Shown here: in pieces, positions 1 through 5,914 of the stretch
Position numbering within the stretch: the stretch's first letter is position 1
Layout: the number at the start of each line of letters is the position of its first letter
Source of the DNA: Patescibacteria group bacterium
GTDB taxonomy: Bacteria > Patescibacteriota > Gracilibacteria > UBA1369
Direction: 5' to 3'
DNA: 6,388 nt
Assembly: GCA_018825335.1 (NCBI GenBank)
Contig: JAHJEW010000032.1
Coordinates: 1-6,388, forward strand
Made by a program: the position numbers and the translations under genes
The notes under the pieces: generated by a model
Database searches by the model: none
What the model was told of the DNA's origin: nothing
The model's input: only the letters and a program-made list of their open reading frames with translations

Positions 1-18
1 CTAATAAACCTCGATCAA

Positions 19-1743
19 CTATTCGGCACCCGCCCCTATTCTAATAAAGCCCTGAACGTCCTCTTCACCCGACAGACTCTTCTTGCTGCTCAAAATCAGG
101 CTCTTAAACGGAGCAATATATGACCTCACTGACGGATCAAATTCCTCCACCTTATCTAAATACCTAAGGCCGTTTACAATATTCAGATAAACCATCTGAT
201 AATCAAACCCGGAAATATCGCCGCGAACATCAACGAAAGCTTTTTCCTTCCCCAAAGTTGTATACGCCTGCTCATCAAAATCCTTAAACAGCGCAAAATA
301 GGCTAGTTCATCGGATCGCACGCCATAATGAAATTCAACATTTGTAGCATCAAACCCCACGGTTTCAAAATCTCCGCCCCCGGCCGCCGCCATCTTCTCC
401 AGATCAACAATCAAACCATAATCAGTTCCATTATTTGTCGCGGAAGAATCATGATTTAAAAATTCATCAATACCCATCATCGCATATTCGGGATTCGATT
501 TAATAGAGACAAGCAAACCTTCAATTCCATCAAAAATCTTCGCCATAACATTTTCTGCGGCAGCTTTATTTGAAGATGCATCAATAAAAACACCAAGCTT
601 CGGCAACCAGGAATCGCCGCCATAAAAGGCAACAGCAAAGCCTTTATCCATAAAACTCAAAATATCCCTTTCCAGATCAAGTCCGTTAAATGCCAGATAC
701 AAACGCATTGTCGGGAATATCTGGCTGAATCCTTCCATATTTTCGTAAATAGCCTCAACCACTTTTGCGCCCGACCCCAGATTGAATCCTTCCAAATATA
801 AAATCACATCTTCACCGGGAAGACGATCAAACAGATAAGCGGGTCCTTTTTCTATATTAAATAACTTCTCCATCTCTTCCCATTTTTTCGGGTCACCGTA
901 AATATAACCGTTAATGCGAACCCCGTCGGGCTCCGCGGAAAACGCAAAAAATTCACCTTCAAGCATATCCATAATCTTCTTTAGATCCGACCCATCATCG
1001 GAAGAAAAATTTTCCCCAAACTGCTGCCTGGAAACCTGCGGATCAATAAACAAATAAGAGAAAGATGAAGGCGCCTTACCCAAACCTTTCTGATACGCGG
1101 CATTGCTTAAAAGCGACTTGCCGCCGGCCACAAGACGATCCAGGGAATCTTCCATTTGCTTTAGCCCGTTGGTCATAACAACCACATCTTTATAGGTGGC
1201 GATAAAAGCACCATCGCCTGAACCTGCGTAAATCTTAAAAATCCCATATCTCCGCCCGGATCCGATTCCGGACAAAACAGCCTTATTCATCCGTTTTTCA
1301 ATCAATGCCGCATCCTTTACCTCCATAACAAGTATCGTATTTGGCTCCCCATACATCGTTAAGTCCCCGGGAATAATACCAATCATCACCCGGAAATTAT
1401 CACCAAGCGCCGCGATAAATTCATCTTCCTGCATATCCGCGCCTTCAAAATTCGAAATAAAGCCCTGTGCCACCGTGGACTTCAGCCCCCGGTTCAAATC
1501 CCCCGGGAAAAAAGCCAGCAGTTTATTAAAAGCATCATTCTGCGCCGCGTCTTCGGAACCGAACTTAAAAAGAATCATTGTATCCCGCGGGAAAACAGAT
1601 TCCACCTTTACCCCCTGCGCTGTAATCATGCCGGACGCTACACCCGGATCATCACCCGCCAGCAGCAGCCCGCGCAAAAAAATCATCATCAAAACAATCA
1701 TCGCAAACAGGCCGAAACCGTATAAGGAAGCTTTTTTACTCAT
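19..1743 (-). CDS. Membrane-anchored extracytoplasmic protein, DUF3352-like
   Basis: A 574-residue protein of unknown function. It opens with a short basic N-terminus (MSKK) and one hydrophobic helix at about residues 8-29, which should act as an uncleaved signal anchor and place the rest outside the membrane. The remaining ~540 residues resemble the DUF3352 family in length and layout: a 'FPRDTMILFKF' strand near residue 51, a 'YKDVVVMTNGLKQMEDSLDRL' segment at 184-204, and 'GGKSLLSNAAYQKGL' at 207-221 followed by a 'SYLFIDPQ' strand. No catalytic motif is visible. The ATG lies 9 nt after the stop of the upstream cohesin-like gene, so it is probably the third gene of the same operon; no clear Shine-Dalgarno is present. 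The 18 nt after its stop, read on the minus strand, contain GAGG, which may precede a further gene outside the window. The reading frame is certain; the family assignment is from memory of the pattern and is moderate. Confidence 0.8.
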   Translation of the reverse strand: MSKKASLYGFGLFAMIVLMMIFLRGLLLAGDDPGVASGMITAQGVKVESVFPRDTMILFKFGSEDAAQNDAFNKLLAFFPGDLNRGLKSTVAQGFISNFEGADMQEDEFIAALGDNFRVMIGIIPGDLTMYGEPNTILVMEVKDAALIEKRMNKAVLSGIGSGRRYGIFKIYAGSGDGAFIATYKDVVVMTNGLKQMEDSLDRLVAGGKSLLSNAAYQKGLGKAPSSFSYLFIDPQVSRQQFGENFSSDDGSDLKKIMDMLEGEFFAFSAEPDGVRINGYIYGDPKKWEEMEKLFNIEKGPAYLFDRLPGEDVILYLEGFNLGSGAKVVEAIYENMEGFSQIFPTMRLYLAFNGLDLERDILSFMDKGFAVAFYGGDSWLPKLGVFIDASSNKAAAENVMAKIFDGIEGLLVSIKSNPEYAMMGIDEFLNHDSSATNNGTDYGLIVDLEKMAAAGGGDFETVGFDATNVEFHYGVRSDELAYFALFKDFDEQAYTTLGKEKAFVDVRGDISGFDYQMVYLNIVNGLRYLDKVEEFDPSVRSYIAPFKSLILSSKKSLSGEEDVQGFIRIGAGAE

Positions 1744-1752
1744 GGAACGAAT

Positions 1753-2403
1753 CTATTCGCGTTTTCTGCAAAAGTAAAGTAAATAAATCGCGCCACAAAC
1801 AACCAAAACAAGCATCGCCAGGCCAAGAAACTCATAAATATCCGTAATACGTCCATGCTCCGAAAAAGTGGAAGCTCTGACATCGACGGCATCAGCGGCA
1901 CTGAGGGTAATTGAACGCGGAACCTCCGCGGTATAGCCAAAATCCGCCGCTCCGGACACCACCGTATCACTGCGCGTTTCCTTCAGCGCATTCGCAGCCG
2001 CAAAAACATCTACGGCGCCCCCGGTCCACTCTACATTGTTAAGATCCACCCTCCCATTTCTAAAAACACTCAAAACCTGATTCGAAAAAGCAAATTCCAG
2101 CCTGCCTTCCTGCTGCGGATAAACCAGAAAAGACATTAAAGTACCATCGCGAATATCTGCCACGTCGCCCCTTTTTAAAACGATTCCCGCCACAATTTCA
2201 TTTTCTTTGGAACTTACAAGAAAAAGCGGCATATTGCCGTCAAAAACATCGCCAAGATTATAGCTTTCCATATTCCAGCCCGCGCCCGATCCGACAAGAT
2301 GAAAAGAAACACCGAAAAGATCGGCCGGCGCATCGGCCATTTTCACATCAACCCGCACGGCTTCGGGAGATAAAACCATTGTTTCAAGCCATATTTTAGT
2401 CAT
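1753..2403 (-). CDS. Cohesin-like domain protein with C-terminal membrane anchor
   Basis: A 216-residue protein. Residues ~4-128 look like a cohesin-type beta-sandwich: an opening strand 'VLSPEAVRVDVKMADAPADL', then 'FGVSFHL', a 'YNLGDVFDG' stretch where cohesins have their F/L-G-x-x-F segment, a 'LVSSKENEIVAGIVLKRG' strand pair and closing strands ending near 'LNNVEW'. A linker of about 60 residues follows, then a single hydrophobic helix at ~192-211 and the basic tail CRKRE. That tail predicts an outside N-terminus and a cytoplasmic C-terminus. No N-terminal signal peptide is present from the ATG start. An upstream TTG at 2463 would add 20 residues, but those would be encoded by the hairpin at 2427-2458 and are not signal-like, so the ATG at 2403 is preferred. 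The gene lies 63 nt after the dockerin gene and 9 nt before the DUF3352-like gene. It probably provides the membrane-bound receptor for a dockerin; the cohesin call is moderately sure because the domain is divergent. Confidence 0.75.
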   Translation of the reverse strand: MTKIWLETMVLSPEAVRVDVKMADAPADLFGVSFHLVGSGAGWNMESYNLGDVFDGNMPLFLVSSKENEIVAGIVLKRGDVADIRDGTLMSFLVYPQQEGRLEFAFSNQVLSVFRNGRVDLNNVEWTGGAVDVFAAANALKETRSDTVVSGAADFGYTAEVPRSITLSAADAVDVRASTFSEHGRITDIYEFLGLAMLVLVVCGAIYLLYFCRKRE

Positions 2404-2426
2404 GTTTTTTAAGTTAGTCTTTGCGT

Positions 2427-2458
2427 TGGCCGCCCTTCCATTAAAAGAAGGGCGGCCA
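2427..2458 (-). repeat. Perfect 12-bp inverted repeat (intergenic hairpin)
   Basis: The arms 2427-2438 (TGGCCGCCCTTC) and 2447-2458 (GAAGGGCGGCCA) are exact reverse complements around an 8-nt loop. It sits just after the stop codon of the dockerin gene and ahead of the ATG of the cohesin-like gene. Neither side carries the run of T expected of an intrinsic terminator, so it may be an RNA processing or stability element, or a partial attenuator between two operon genes. Function is inferred from position only. Confidence 0.8.
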
Positions 2459-2466
2459 TTCAAACA

Positions 2467-3969
2467 TTACGGACCGTACACAAGAGCAAAATTAGCGCCA
2501 ATATCAATCAGATCGCTTCCATCAATCAAACCGTCGTAATTCGTATCGATCAAAGGATCGAACCCGTTGTCCGCAGCCGACTCAGCAAAATGCCGCGCCA
2601 GCCTGTCCAGGTCGCGCCCGTCAACGCGGTCGGACCTGTCATTATCGCCCTTCAGACCGCGCGTTTCTTTTGCGTTAACAATAATCCCCACACTCGTTAC
2701 CGCTGCCCTAACCGCCTTAACCTCATATCCATAATTTACAAAAGGGATCAATTTCCCCCCGCCGTTCACAGCATCGGAATCAACAAAAGCGGTGGATGAC
2801 GTCTGACCGATATAAACCCATCCGCCATCACTGCCCTTTCTGTAGACCATATAACCATCCGCGCCCGCCGCCGCATCCCACGAAAGCGCCAGTTCGTAAC
2901 GATTCGCGCCTTCCACCGCAGTCAGATTGGCCACATCATCAACCGCAGACACCTTCGGCGTCAAAGAAACGCCGGAAAAAGCGGCAGTCACATCACCGCT
3001 CGTATCAGCCGTAAAAGACGACGAAGCAAAAGACAAATTGGTCTGCTGCCCCTCTCCGCCCTCCACCTTGAAAGTGGCGGTAAATAAATTTCCATTACCA
3101 TTTACGCCTGTCTTTGGATCGATCGTCCGCGCCTCCGCAACCAGCAACTTCCCCTCTACGAAATTTTCCAGTCCCGACTGAAAAGAGCTCGGCGTCGCGG
3201 CGGACTCTCCCAGAAAATCACCCTGCGCCGCGGAAACAAAACTCAAAACAGCCGGATCATAATCAATCTGCAAACCATAGGAAAACAAGTCCGCCGCTCC
3301 GCTTATGTCCACCGAAAGGGTAACATTGTCACCCGTGGCCGGAGCCGCATCCGAAACACTCATGGACACGGCCGCTCCAGCCGGCAAGGCGCTTGAAACG
3401 CTGTTAATCAACCCCGGCGTTCCCACAATCAAAGACCCCAAAGAAGCCGTCGCCGTAGACCCGGCGCCGCTGCTCGCAGCCCAGTTTCCCGCACTGTCGC
3501 CTGAAACCAGCGCGTCAATGCGCTCCATGGAAGCCTTACTCACGGAATCACCCGCAAACCAGGCCCCACCGCTGCTATTAACCGTATCAATTACAGCACC
3601 GTCTCCATCCTTCAGCACCAGCGAATCACCCGAATTGGCCAGAGAAAGGTTCAAAATCTCATTTGCAACATTGGGATTCACAGTCCCCTCACTTTTCTCA
3701 ATCAAAAAATATCCGTGCGCCGCTATTACGCCGCTTAAAGCGGCCATCGGCACACCGTCATCCACAATCGTCCAGCCCGAAAGATCAACCTGCGCCGCGG
3801 TAGTATTGTACAGCTCAATCCACTCATCGTTGGCCGAATCCGCGCTTCCCGCCCAAGCAACCTCACTAATCACAACCGAACCGGCCGCCGCCGCGGAAAC
3901 AGGCAAAGTCCCCAAAAAGGACACAAGCCAAAAAAGCAGCGTCAGCCCAACCAATTTTTTCTTTTTCAT
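2467..3969 (-). CDS. Secreted lamin-tail / cohesin / FN3 / dockerin protein
   Basis: A 500-residue secreted scaffold-type protein. Residues 1-28 are a signal peptide (MKKKK, a hydrophobic core, cleavage near VSAAAA). A lamin-tail domain covers ~30-165, with the typical 'VVISEVAWAG...DEWIELYN' opening and 'VDLSGWTIVDDG'. A cohesin domain covers ~199-337 ('VSMSVSDAAPATGDNVTLSV', 'LFSYGLQIDYDPAVLSFVSA', 'GNLFTATFKV'). A fibronectin type III-like domain follows at ~341-432 ('LALSWDAAAGADGYMVYRK', 'YGYEVKAV'). A type I-like dockerin ends the protein with two calcium loops: 442-453 (DNDRSDRVDGRD, with Ser at the usual fifth-position Asp) and 475-486 (DTNYDGLIDGSD, fully canonical). No enzyme domain is seen, so it is structural or adhesive. 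A GTG start at 4017 would add 16 residues ahead of the signal peptide, so the ATG at 3969 is chosen. It is the first gene of the three-gene operon. Carrying both cohesin and dockerin, it could dock on the neighbouring anchored cohesin or chain with itself; that is inference. Confidence 0.9.
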   Translation of the reverse strand: MKKKKLVGLTLLFWLVSFLGTLPVSAAAAGSVVISEVAWAGSADSANDEWIELYNTTAAQVDLSGWTIVDDGVPMAALSGVIAAHGYFLIEKSEGTVNPNVANEILNLSLANSGDSLVLKDGDGAVIDTVNSSGGAWFAGDSVSKASMERIDALVSGDSAGNWAASSGAGSTATASLGSLIVGTPGLINSVSSALPAGAAVSMSVSDAAPATGDNVTLSVDISGAADLFSYGLQIDYDPAVLSFVSAAQGDFLGESAATPSSFQSGLENFVEGKLLVAEARTIDPKTGVNGNGNLFTATFKVEGGEGQQTNLSFASSSFTADTSGDVTAAFSGVSLTPKVSAVDDVANLTAVEGANRYELALSWDAAAGADGYMVYRKGSDGGWVYIGQTSSTAFVDSDAVNGGGKLIPFVNYGYEVKAVRAAVTSVGIIVNAKETRGLKGDNDRSDRVDGRDLDRLARHFAESAADNGFDPLIDTNYDGLIDGSDLIDIGANFALVYGP

Positions 3970-3983
3970 GTTGATTTGAATTA

Positions 3984-3991
3984 ATTTTATA
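3984..3991 (-). promoter_or_regulatory. Candidate -10 element for the dockerin operon
   Basis: On the minus strand the octamer TATAAAAT lies 14 nt before the ATG at 3969. As a -10 box it would give a leader of roughly 8-10 nt and leave no room for a Shine-Dalgarno site. No good -35 hexamer lies 16-18 nt upstream (that area is GC-rich), and AT-rich sequence further upstream, around 4030-4080, could hold another promoter. This is a weak call. Confidence 0.3.
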
Positions 3992-4070
3992 CGGCTCCCG
4001 CGCGAAAGCATCCCCACCCTATCACCCCGACATTAAGTTTTTCTAAACTACAATTAAGATAATCCGAAAT

Positions 4071-4098
4071 TTGCAATTCAAGACTCGTATGCTAAAAT
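4071..4098 (+). promoter_or_regulatory. Promoter of the tRNA-Thr gene (extended -10)
   Basis: A -35-like TTGCAA (4071-4076) is followed after 16 nt by TAAAAT (4093-4098), which is preceded by TG at the extended -10 position (TGCTAAAAT, 4090-4098). Transcription would start near 4105, giving a leader of about 17 nt before the mature tRNA 5' end at 4122. The same TGCTAAAAT nonamer recurs at 4411-4419 ahead of the next gene, which supports its role as a promoter. Confidence 0.65.
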
Positions 4099-4121
4099 TC
4101 TCACACTGTAAACAAAAACAA

Positions 4122-4390
4122 GCCGCAGTAGCTCAGATGGTAGAGCGCATCCATGGTGAGACTCCATCTCTTGCCCCTCGGCCGGGAAACCGGCCGCTGA
4201 AACCCGAATAACGGTTAAAGGCCTTCGCAGGTTCAGACCGTGGCATGCAAAAGCAGGCCCGAACGACTGACAAGGGTAGCTAAATCCTCAAGGACAAGCT
4301 AAAGATACAGTCTATTCCTCTGATAAGCTTAAAAAACAGGGGTATAAGAGAAGGATGAGGTCTCGGGTTCGATTCCCGACTGTGGCTCCA
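4122..4390 (+). tRNA. tRNA-Thr (anticodon GGU), split by a group I intron
   Basis: The exons are 4122-4157 and 4351-4390; joined they give a 76-nt tRNA. The acceptor stem GCCGCAG (4122-4128) pairs with CTGTGGC (4380-4386) with one G-U pair; the discriminator base is T4387 and CCA is encoded at 4388-4390. The D-arm stem is GCTC/GAGC with loop AGATGGTA. The anticodon stem CATCC (4148-4152) pairs with GGATG (4353-4357), enclosing the spliced loop A-T-GGT-A-A. The variable loop is AGGTC and the T-arm is TCGGG-TTCGATT-CCCGA. The identity is threonine: anticodon GGU, G1-C72 and C2-G71 all match known bacterial tRNA-Thr determinants, and the anticodon arm resembles the E. coli tRNA-Thr(GGU) arm. The gene ends 35 nt before the next coding start with no terminator between, so read-through into the hydrolase gene is possible. 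Confidence 0.93.
4158..4350 (+). ncRNA. Group I self-splicing intron in the tRNA-Thr anticodon loop
   Basis: A 193-nt intron with no ORF, inserted between tRNA positions 36 and 37. The helices can be drawn by hand. P1: exon GGT (4155-4157) with guide GCC (4173-4175), placing U36 opposite G, extended by GAGA/TCTC (4158-4161/4167-4170). P10: 3' exon AAG (4351-4353) with CTT (4170-4172). P2: 4179-4185/4190-4196 with a GAAA loop. P3: ACCC/GGGT (4202-4205/4274-4277). P4: ACGGT/ACCGT (4211-4215/4237-4241). P5: 4220-4224/4229-4233. P6: 4242-4248/4253-4259 with one A-G mismatch. P7: GACTG/CAGTC (4265-4269/4308-4312). P8: AGCT/AGCT (4278-4281/4297-4300), with an inner TCC/GGA stem. P9: CCTCTG/CAGGGG (4317-4322/4337-4342). 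The intron ends in G4350, the expected terminal guanosine. The size, the 3-bp guide and the insertion after a U36 resemble the tRNA-Ile(CAU) intron of Azoarcus. Self-splicing is inferred from the fold. Confidence 0.9.
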
Positions 4391-4419
4391 TTTCCACATA
4401 CCCCACCACATGCTAAAAT
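4391..4419 (+). promoter_or_regulatory. Promoter for the hydrolase gene, predicted leaderless start
   Basis: TTTCCA (4391-4396, four of six matches to TTGACA) is followed after exactly 17 nt by TAAAAT (4414-4419) with an upstream TG at the extended -10 position. Counting seven bases on from the -10 places the transcription start at 4426, the A of the ATG, so the mRNA would be leaderless. The -35 begins on the base directly after the tRNA CCA. Confidence 0.6.
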
Positions 4420-4425
4420 CCCCCC

Positions 4426-4974
4426 ATGACCAACATCTTCATCATCCACGGCGTCGGCGGGCACAATAAAGAAAACTGGTTCCCCTGGCTGGAAAACGAG
4501 CTGAAAAAGCTGGGACACAAGGTTATCATCCCAAATTTCCCAACTCCGCAAAATCAAACCCTTTCCGCCTGGCTAAACAAACTGGAGCAGTACAAACAAT
4601 ACCTCACCCCCGAAACAATCATGGTCGGCCACAGCCTTGGCGTCCCTTTCGTACTCAACGTTCTGGAAAAACATCCCCTAAAAGCCGCGTTTCTTGTATC
4701 CGGATTCACCGGTAAAGCCGGCAACGAATTTGACGAATCAATGAAAACCTTCGCCCAAAAACCTTTCGACTGGGATCTAATAAAGCAAAACTGCCCCCAC
4801 TTCGAAATCTTCCACTCCGACAACGATCCATACATTAAACTGGAAAAAGCACAGGAACTCGCCGATCACCTAAACGTCAAAATCAACCTCATAAAAGGCG
4901 GCGGACACCTTAATGTAGCCGCCGGCTACAAAAGCTTCGACCTCCTACTAAAAAAAATAAAACCCTTCCTCTAA
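4426..4974 (+). CDS. RBBP9/YdeN-type alpha/beta serine hydrolase
   Basis: A 182-residue alpha/beta hydrolase of the small RBBP9/YdeN group, close to the usual length of that family. Residues 3-11 (NIFIIHGVG) form the first strand and the oxyanion-loop region. The nucleophile elbow is GHSLG with Ser70. The acid is most likely Asp134 in 'HSDNDPYI', and the base is His161 in 'GGGHLN'. There is no signal peptide, so it is cytoplasmic. The substrate is unknown: relatives are usually annotated only as esterase-like serine hydrolases, and some act on unknown protein or small ester substrates. The ATG at 4426 has no Shine-Dalgarno; a promoter is placed for transcription to start on it. The gene ends 4 nt before the transporter gene, so the two are almost certainly cotranscribed. 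All catalytic residues are present, so it should be active. Confidence 0.9.
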   Translation: MTNIFIIHGVGGHNKENWFPWLENELKKLGHKVIIPNFPTPQNQTLSAWLNKLEQYKQYLTPETIMVGHSLGVPFVLNVLEKHPLKAAFLVSGFTGKAGNEFDESMKTFAQKPFDWDLIKQNCPHFEIFHSDNDPYIKLEKAQELADHLNVKINLIKGGGHLNVAAGYKSFDLLLKKIKPFL

Positions 4975-4978
4975 AACC

Positions 4979-5884
4979 ATGCCCCTACCCAAAACCTGCC
5001 AGGGAGAACTCTACATCTACGCCGAATCGCTGCTCTGGTCGCTCTTCCCGATCTTCTCCATCATCGCGTTCGCGTCCCTACCGCCACTCTACACCGGAGC
5101 AATAAGCACATTAATCGCGACAGGCTTTTTCGCCTTCATCATGACCATAAAGAAAAAATGGCATGAACTAACAATCAAATCGGCATGGAAAGACATACTT
5201 TTAGCAACGCTGATTGTAGGCATCCTCTTCTACAGCCTCATTTTCATCGGCCTCCAAAAAACCACCGCCGGCTCCGCCGGCATAATCCTTTTAATGGAAG
5301 TCTTCTTTTCCATGTTCATACTGCGCATATGGAACAAAGAGCACCTGGCAAAAAGCAACGTTTACGGCTCAATACTCATGGTCATTGGAGCAATAATCAT
5401 CCTCTTCCCGGGGCGGATAAACCTGAACGAAGGCGACGCAATAATCCTCCTGGCAACCGCAATCCCGCCAGTCGGCAACTACTTCGCGCAGCAGGCGCGC
5501 GCCAAAGTCAGCTCACACACAATAATGTTTGTGCGCAGCGCCCTTTCCGGAATTTTCATACTTTTATTAGCGATGATTTTTGAACCTGCCCCTTCCTCCG
5601 CAAATCTTACAACATCTTTCATTTTCCTTTTAGTAAACGGATTATTGCTGATGGGCCTCTCCAAAGTTTTCTGGCTTGAATCCATCCACCGCATCCCCAT
5701 AACAAAAGCACTCGCCCTTCACTCCATCTCCCCCGCCTTCACCCTGACCTTCGCCTTCTTCATCCTCGGCGAAATCCCCACCATCTGGCAAATACTCGGC
5801 CTCCTTCCCATGATTTTGGGCGTGATGTTCCTGACCGGATACAATTTAAAAAATAGAAGAAATCCCGAAAATACTGTAAAATAA
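4979..5884 (+). CDS. EamA-type (DMT superfamily) transporter
   Basis: A 301-residue integral membrane protein with about ten hydrophobic helices, near residues 12-31, 35-56, 72-92, 97-115, 125-144, 153-170, 181-201, 211-230, 243-263 and 267-288. It shows the two-repeat layout of EamA proteins. The second repeat carries the family's typical ending 'SPAFTLTFAFFILGE' followed by 'IWQILGLLPMILGVMFL'; the first repeat has the matching 'LLMEVFFSMFILRIWNKE' and 'YGSILMVIGAIIIL'. Members export or import amino acids, nucleotide-like compounds or other metabolites; nothing here fixes the substrate. The start ATG lies 4 nt after the hydrolase stop with no Shine-Dalgarno between them, which suggests coupled translation. 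The C-terminal tail is basic (KNRR), consistent with a cytoplasmic C-terminus. A functional link with the hydrolase is possible but only inferred from operon position. Confidence 0.9.
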   Translation: MPLPKTCQGELYIYAESLLWSLFPIFSIIAFASLPPLYTGAISTLIATGFFAFIMTIKKKWHELTIKSAWKDILLATLIVGILFYSLIFIGLQKTTAGSAGIILLMEVFFSMFILRIWNKEHLAKSNVYGSILMVIGAIIILFPGRINLNEGDAIILLATAIPPVGNYFAQQARAKVSSHTIMFVRSALSGIFILLLAMIFEPAPSSANLTTSFIFLLVNGLLLMGLSKVFWLESIHRIPITKALALHSISPAFTLTFAFFILGEIPTIWQILGLLPMILGVMFLTGYNLKNRRNPENTVK

Positions 5885-5914
5885 TACAAAGAATAAATAA
5901 AAATCCCGCTTTTC

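Noticed and set aside
2427..2458. Intrinsic terminator after the dockerin gene
   Set aside because: Neither strand has a T-run after the stem, and the next gene follows within the same operon.
2404..2463. TTG start at 2463 for the cohesin-like gene
   Set aside because: The extra 20 residues would be translated through the perfect hairpin, and they show no signal peptide or domain character.
3305..3979. Plus-strand open frame of 224 codons
   Set aside because: It is antisense to the well-supported lamin-tail/cohesin gene, low in complexity and without recognisable domains; it reflects the codon bias of the opposite strand.
4153..4167. Alternative P1 made of ATGG (4153-4156) with CCAT (4164-4167)
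   Set aside because: It would put a U opposite U at the splice site. The GCC guide at 4173-4175 gives the expected U-G pair, and its neighbouring CTT forms P10.
4122..4390. Two tRNA halves as a broken tRNA pseudogene
   Set aside because: The halves join to a tRNA with every stem paired, and the insert has the full set of group I helices with a matching guide and terminal G.
4312..4557. Minus-strand open frame across the tRNA and hydrolase start
   Set aside because: It overlaps the tRNA 3' exon and intron and the start of a hydrolase with an intact catalytic triad.
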